Of a DNA stretch of 9,474 bases, positions 7,081 to 9,474 are shown piece after piece. This DNA comes from Candidatus Babelota bacterium. Lineage in GTDB: Bacteria; JAGOBX01. The position numbers and the translations under genes are program-made. The stretch lies in NCBI GenBank assembly GCA_017999075.1, contig JAGOBX010000105.1, forward strand, positions 1 to 9,474, read 5' to 3'. Under the pieces are notes generated by a model, which was not told where the DNA came from, searched no databases, and saw only the letters and a list, made by a program, of their open reading frames with translations. Each line of letters opens with the position of its first letter. The first letter of the stretch is position 1.

Positions 7081-9068
7081 TGATTTTAATTAAAAACAAT
7101 ATATTTTTGTATATCATCTTTTTTTTGGTTGTTCAACCTGCGGCTTTCGCAAAAGGCGTTGACAGTTCGCTAGGTCAGATGACAAGATCTTTCAGCGGTA
7201 ACTTTTATAATGATTGTTTGAGGGCAGGAGTTGGAGGTCAGACTCCTGCTATACTGATGAATCCATCATTAAGTTATTCAGATAAATTTTCTTCTTCAAT
7301 AGAACTATATAATCTGAACAAATATTCGAAAGTCGAAAACAATTCAAATTACAACAGCCTTAATTTTATTTTAAAAGAACGGGAATTGTATAAATTCAAT
7401 GATATCCAATTCGGATTTCATTACTCAAACTTTTCAGTCAAAGATATTGAAGAATATGATTTAACTGGAACGTTCAGGGGCAAAACTTCAGATGAAGAAT
7501 CATTGCTGTTAATAAATGCTAATGTTCCTTTTATAATAAAAAACGAAAAATTCAGAACAGGAATTAACTTTAAATACTATACTCATTCTATTGCTTCTTA
7601 CAAGGCAGTTTCGTTCGGAGCTGATGCAGGAATATCATTTTCAAAAAATAATTTCAGTTCAGGATTATCTATCAAAAACATTTTTTCTACAAAACTTGAT
7701 TATAAAAATTACGGCGGTAAGATTCCTGTTCAAATCTGCGCAGGAACCGGATACTTATTTCAAATATCAAAAAAATCTAATGTTTCAATTGCATTAGATT
7801 ACATAGCAAAATCCGAAAATACAGATAACTGCTTGGCTTATGGCTTTGATTTCGGTTATCTTTTCACTGATAAATTTACGGCAAATTTTATTTATGGTTC
7901 CGACAATATTTATATATCTCATTCCATTGGCATCAAAATCAATTATGACAAAAAATTAAATTGCGGTTTTTCTTATTCTTTAAATAAAAACCCGGAACTC
8001 GGCGACAATACTGCGGTTTTCCTCGGATGGAATTTCGGAGTGCTTGAAATAGAACGGTTTGAAAAATACAGTAAAATGGAGAAGGAAGGCGATAATTTTT
8101 ATAAATCAGGAGAATGGCTGAACGCTTTAAAATACTGGGAATCCGCATATAAATTATATCCTGCAAAACAAACACGTGCAAAAGTATCTTATGATTTATT
8201 AAAACAGCAGGTTGATTACAGAGAAAATTACAATTCAAATCTCTTTAGAACAAATACCGAAAATTTTCTCAAAGGAAAAGAGAATTTAAATGCTGGAAAA
8301 TTATTTGAATCAATAGGATATTTTTCAGGAATTAAATATAATGATGATCCTAAAAATATGGAATTATTCGAAAAAGCCGGAGATTATATAAAAAAAATAA
8401 GTCTTATTATATTGGAATCCAAAAGCAAATCTGGAATTACTGATGATTCTACAGTTAAAACAACTCAGGATAAATCATATAATACAGTAACATATGATAC
8501 TGAAAGTTTAAAACAATTTATATCAACTTTTATAGATATGGACAGACTTGAACTGGCAAACTCTTATTTTAAACTTTATTCAAAACACTTTTCAGATGCC
8601 GATTCATTGATTATACAAAATAAAATCTCATCCAAAAAAATTGAAATTGAAAATAAAGAACTTCTGAAATCAGAATTTTCCTCAATTTCAGAAAAAATAA
8701 AACAGGCTTTCTCTGAAAACAATTATATATCCGTAATAGAACTTTACATATCGGCAAAATCAAAATTTTCAAATTACAATTTTTTGAATTTTTCTAATTT
8801 AACCATATATTATGAACAATCAAAAATTAAATTGCAGGAAGCAGAATTAAGATCCAGTAAAACAGAACCTGTAAAAATCGATTATCAGCAGATTGAAAAT
8901 TTTTATATAAATGCCGCAAAACATTATCTGAACTATCTCCAGACAAACAGCAAATCAGAATTGATTCAAAGTATAGGGTTTTACGAAAAAATCCTTGAGA
9001 TTGATCCGCTCCACAAATGCAGGGCTGATTATGAAAAAGCAAAAGCTTTGATTAAATCTATGGAGTAA
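7080..9068 (+). CDS. PorV/UPF0164-like outer-membrane beta-barrel with C-terminal TPR-like helical region
   Basis: A 662-residue protein. The signal peptide spans residues 1-24, with a cleavage site after AFA. Residues about 36-320 alternate polar and hydrophobic/aromatic residues as in outer-membrane beta-strands, starting with LRAGVGGQTPAILMNPSLSY (47-66), which resembles the conserved start of PorV/PorQ/UPF0164 proteins (R-x-G-x-GG ... NP). Typical strands are GINFKYYTHS and KLNCGFSYSLNK. From about 325 the protein becomes helical, Lys/Glu-rich and TPR-like: GDNFYKSGEWLNALKYWESAYKLYP (337-361) and, near the end, SIGFYEKILEIDPLHK (631-646). This part probably lies in the periplasm. The ATG overlaps the upstream stop (TAATG) with no strong ribosome site, which implies translational coupling. 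In type IX secretion PorV carries CTD-bearing cargo across the outer membrane; the CTD-like upstream product makes a similar role plausible. Plain porin or envelope-scaffold functions are alternatives. Confidence 0.8.
   Translation: MILIKNNIFLYIIFFLVVQPAAFAKGVDSSLGQMTRSFSGNFYNDCLRAGVGGQTPAILMNPSLSYSDKFSSSIELYNLNKYSKVENNSNYNSLNFILKERELYKFNDIQFGFHYSNFSVKDIEEYDLTGTFRGKTSDEESLLLINANVPFIIKNEKFRTGINFKYYTHSIASYKAVSFGADAGISFSKNNFSSGLSIKNIFSTKLDYKNYGGKIPVQICAGTGYLFQISKKSNVSIALDYIAKSENTDNCLAYGFDFGYLFTDKFTANFIYGSDNIYISHSIGIKINYDKKLNCGFSYSLNKNPELGDNTAVFLGWNFGVLEIERFEKYSKMEKEGDNFYKSGEWLNALKYWESAYKLYPAKQTRAKVSYDLLKQQVDYRENYNSNLFRTNTENFLKGKENLNAGKLFESIGYFSGIKYNDDPKNMELFEKAGDYIKKISLIILESKSKSGITDDSTVKTTQDKSYNTVTYDTESLKQFISTFIDMDRLELANSYFKLYSKHFSDADSLIIQNKISSKKIEIENKELLKSEFSSISEKIKQAFSENNYISVIELYISAKSKFSNYNFLNFSNLTIYYEQSKIKLQEAELRSSKTEPVKIDYQQIENFYINAAKHYLNYLQTNSKSELIQSIGFYEKILEIDPLHKCRADYEKAKALIKSME
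9062..9065 (+). promoter_or_regulatory. Ribosome binding site of the last gene, inside the previous coding end
   Basis: GGAG, formed by the last two sense codons (ATG GAG) of the barrel gene, lies eleven bases before the ATG at 9077. It supports that start and an operon link. Confidence 0.5.
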
Positions 9069-9076
9069 TTTAATTA

Positions 9077-9474
9077 ATGAAATTATCAATAAAATATAAG
9101 TTATCAGCTATAATACTTATATTTGTAATTATATCAGTTTTCATAACTTCATTTGTTGCTATTTACAGAAACCAGAAGTATTTTACGATTTTTTTTCAAA
9201 AAAAATCAAATGAAAAAAAAATAAGCTACAAAAACAAACGTGAAAAATTATTTTATTTGTATTCCGAACTTTCTTCAAAATATGAAAACCTTTACAAAAC
9301 AAATATTTCAAATGATTTCGGCAGATTTTGTGAAAATATCAAATCAGACTTGATTATTGAATCTCTTCCTGCTCAAACAGAAACATTATCCGCCTTATCT
9401 TCAAAATATAAATCTAAAAATATTCTTCTAATTGAAAAAAATAATATTATTCAAATTGCAAACGATATTAATAT
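9077..9474 (+). CDS. Membrane-anchored, possibly sensor-like protein, N-terminal 132 codons (runs off the right edge)
   Basis: The frame is open from the ATG at 9077 to the end of the window. It begins MKLSIKYKLSAIILIFVIIS, a short basic start followed by one hydrophobic segment (about residues 9-30), then a Lys- and Ser-rich, probably helical part (residues 32-80), then mixed sequence (FCENIKSDLIIESLPAQTE, then NILLIEKNNIIQIAND). An N-terminal anchor followed by an extracytoplasmic helical domain is the common beginning of HAMP-containing sensors (chemoreceptors, histidine kinases, adenylate or diguanylate cyclases, SpoIIE-type phosphatases), but the output domain is outside the window and the class cannot be told. 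It starts eight bases after the barrel gene and so belongs to the same operon. Confidence 0.75.
   Translation, partial: MKLSIKYKLSAIILIFVIISVFITSFVAIYRNQKYFTIFFQKKSNEKKISYKNKREKLFYLYSELSSKYENLYKTNISNDFGRFCENIKSDLIIESLPAQTETLSALSSKYKSKNILLIEKNNIIQIANDIN

Overview
This 9.5 kb window is AT-rich (roughly 30% GC by eye) bacterial chromosome with dense coding, short intergenic gaps and no sign of phage, insertion sequence, CRISPR or RNA genes. A PorV/UPF0164-like outer-membrane beta-barrel, a large exported Ig-like protein and a transmembrane chemoreceptor point to a diderm, chemotactic, probably anaerobic bacterium. The mix of FlgD/T9SS-CTD-like C-terminus, PorV-like barrel and TPR recalls Elusimicrobiota (Endomicrobia-like), with Spirochaetota, Fibrobacterota or related phyla as alternatives. 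This placement is inference and weak.

Layout. Positions 1-1865 hold a minus-strand cluster that reads, in transcription order: a small exported protein with a possible YbjN-like C-terminal domain (1865-1377), pantothenate synthetase panC (1350-502) and carbamate kinase arcC (449 to beyond the left edge). The gaps of 26 and 52 bases and the good Shine-Dalgarno sites suggest one operon. Positions 1866-2281 are a divergent, very AT-rich intergenic region. It carries a near-consensus sigma-70 promoter (TTGAAT, 17 bp, TATAAT) preceded by A-tracts, and a ~110-base leader with an inverted repeat ahead of the next gene.

Positions 2282-4621 encode a complete methyl-accepting chemotaxis protein with an extracytoplasmic sensor region that includes a CZB-like zinc-binding segment. 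A strong rho-independent terminator follows (4626-4667). A second promoter (4694-4721) then drives a rightward operon. It contains a 782-residue exported Ig/Fn3-like protein with a FlgD/T9SS-CTD-like end (4732-7080), a 662-residue PorV-like beta-barrel fused to a helical TPR-like region (7080-9068, overlapping by one base as TAATG), and the start of a membrane-anchored, sensor-like protein (9077 to beyond the right edge).

How they work together. The left cluster is metabolic: CoA precursor synthesis, and ATP from carbamoyl phosphate. The right operon looks like a cell-envelope module in which a secreted adhesin-like protein is made together with a PorV-like outer-membrane partner and an inner-membrane sensor. 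By analogy with type IX secretion, where PorV shuttles CTD-bearing cargo, the first two could be cargo and shuttle. That pairing is the most interesting hypothesis here, and it remains untested. The promoter of this operon places the predicted transcript start only a few bases before the ATG and there is no Shine-Dalgarno, so the message may be leaderless.
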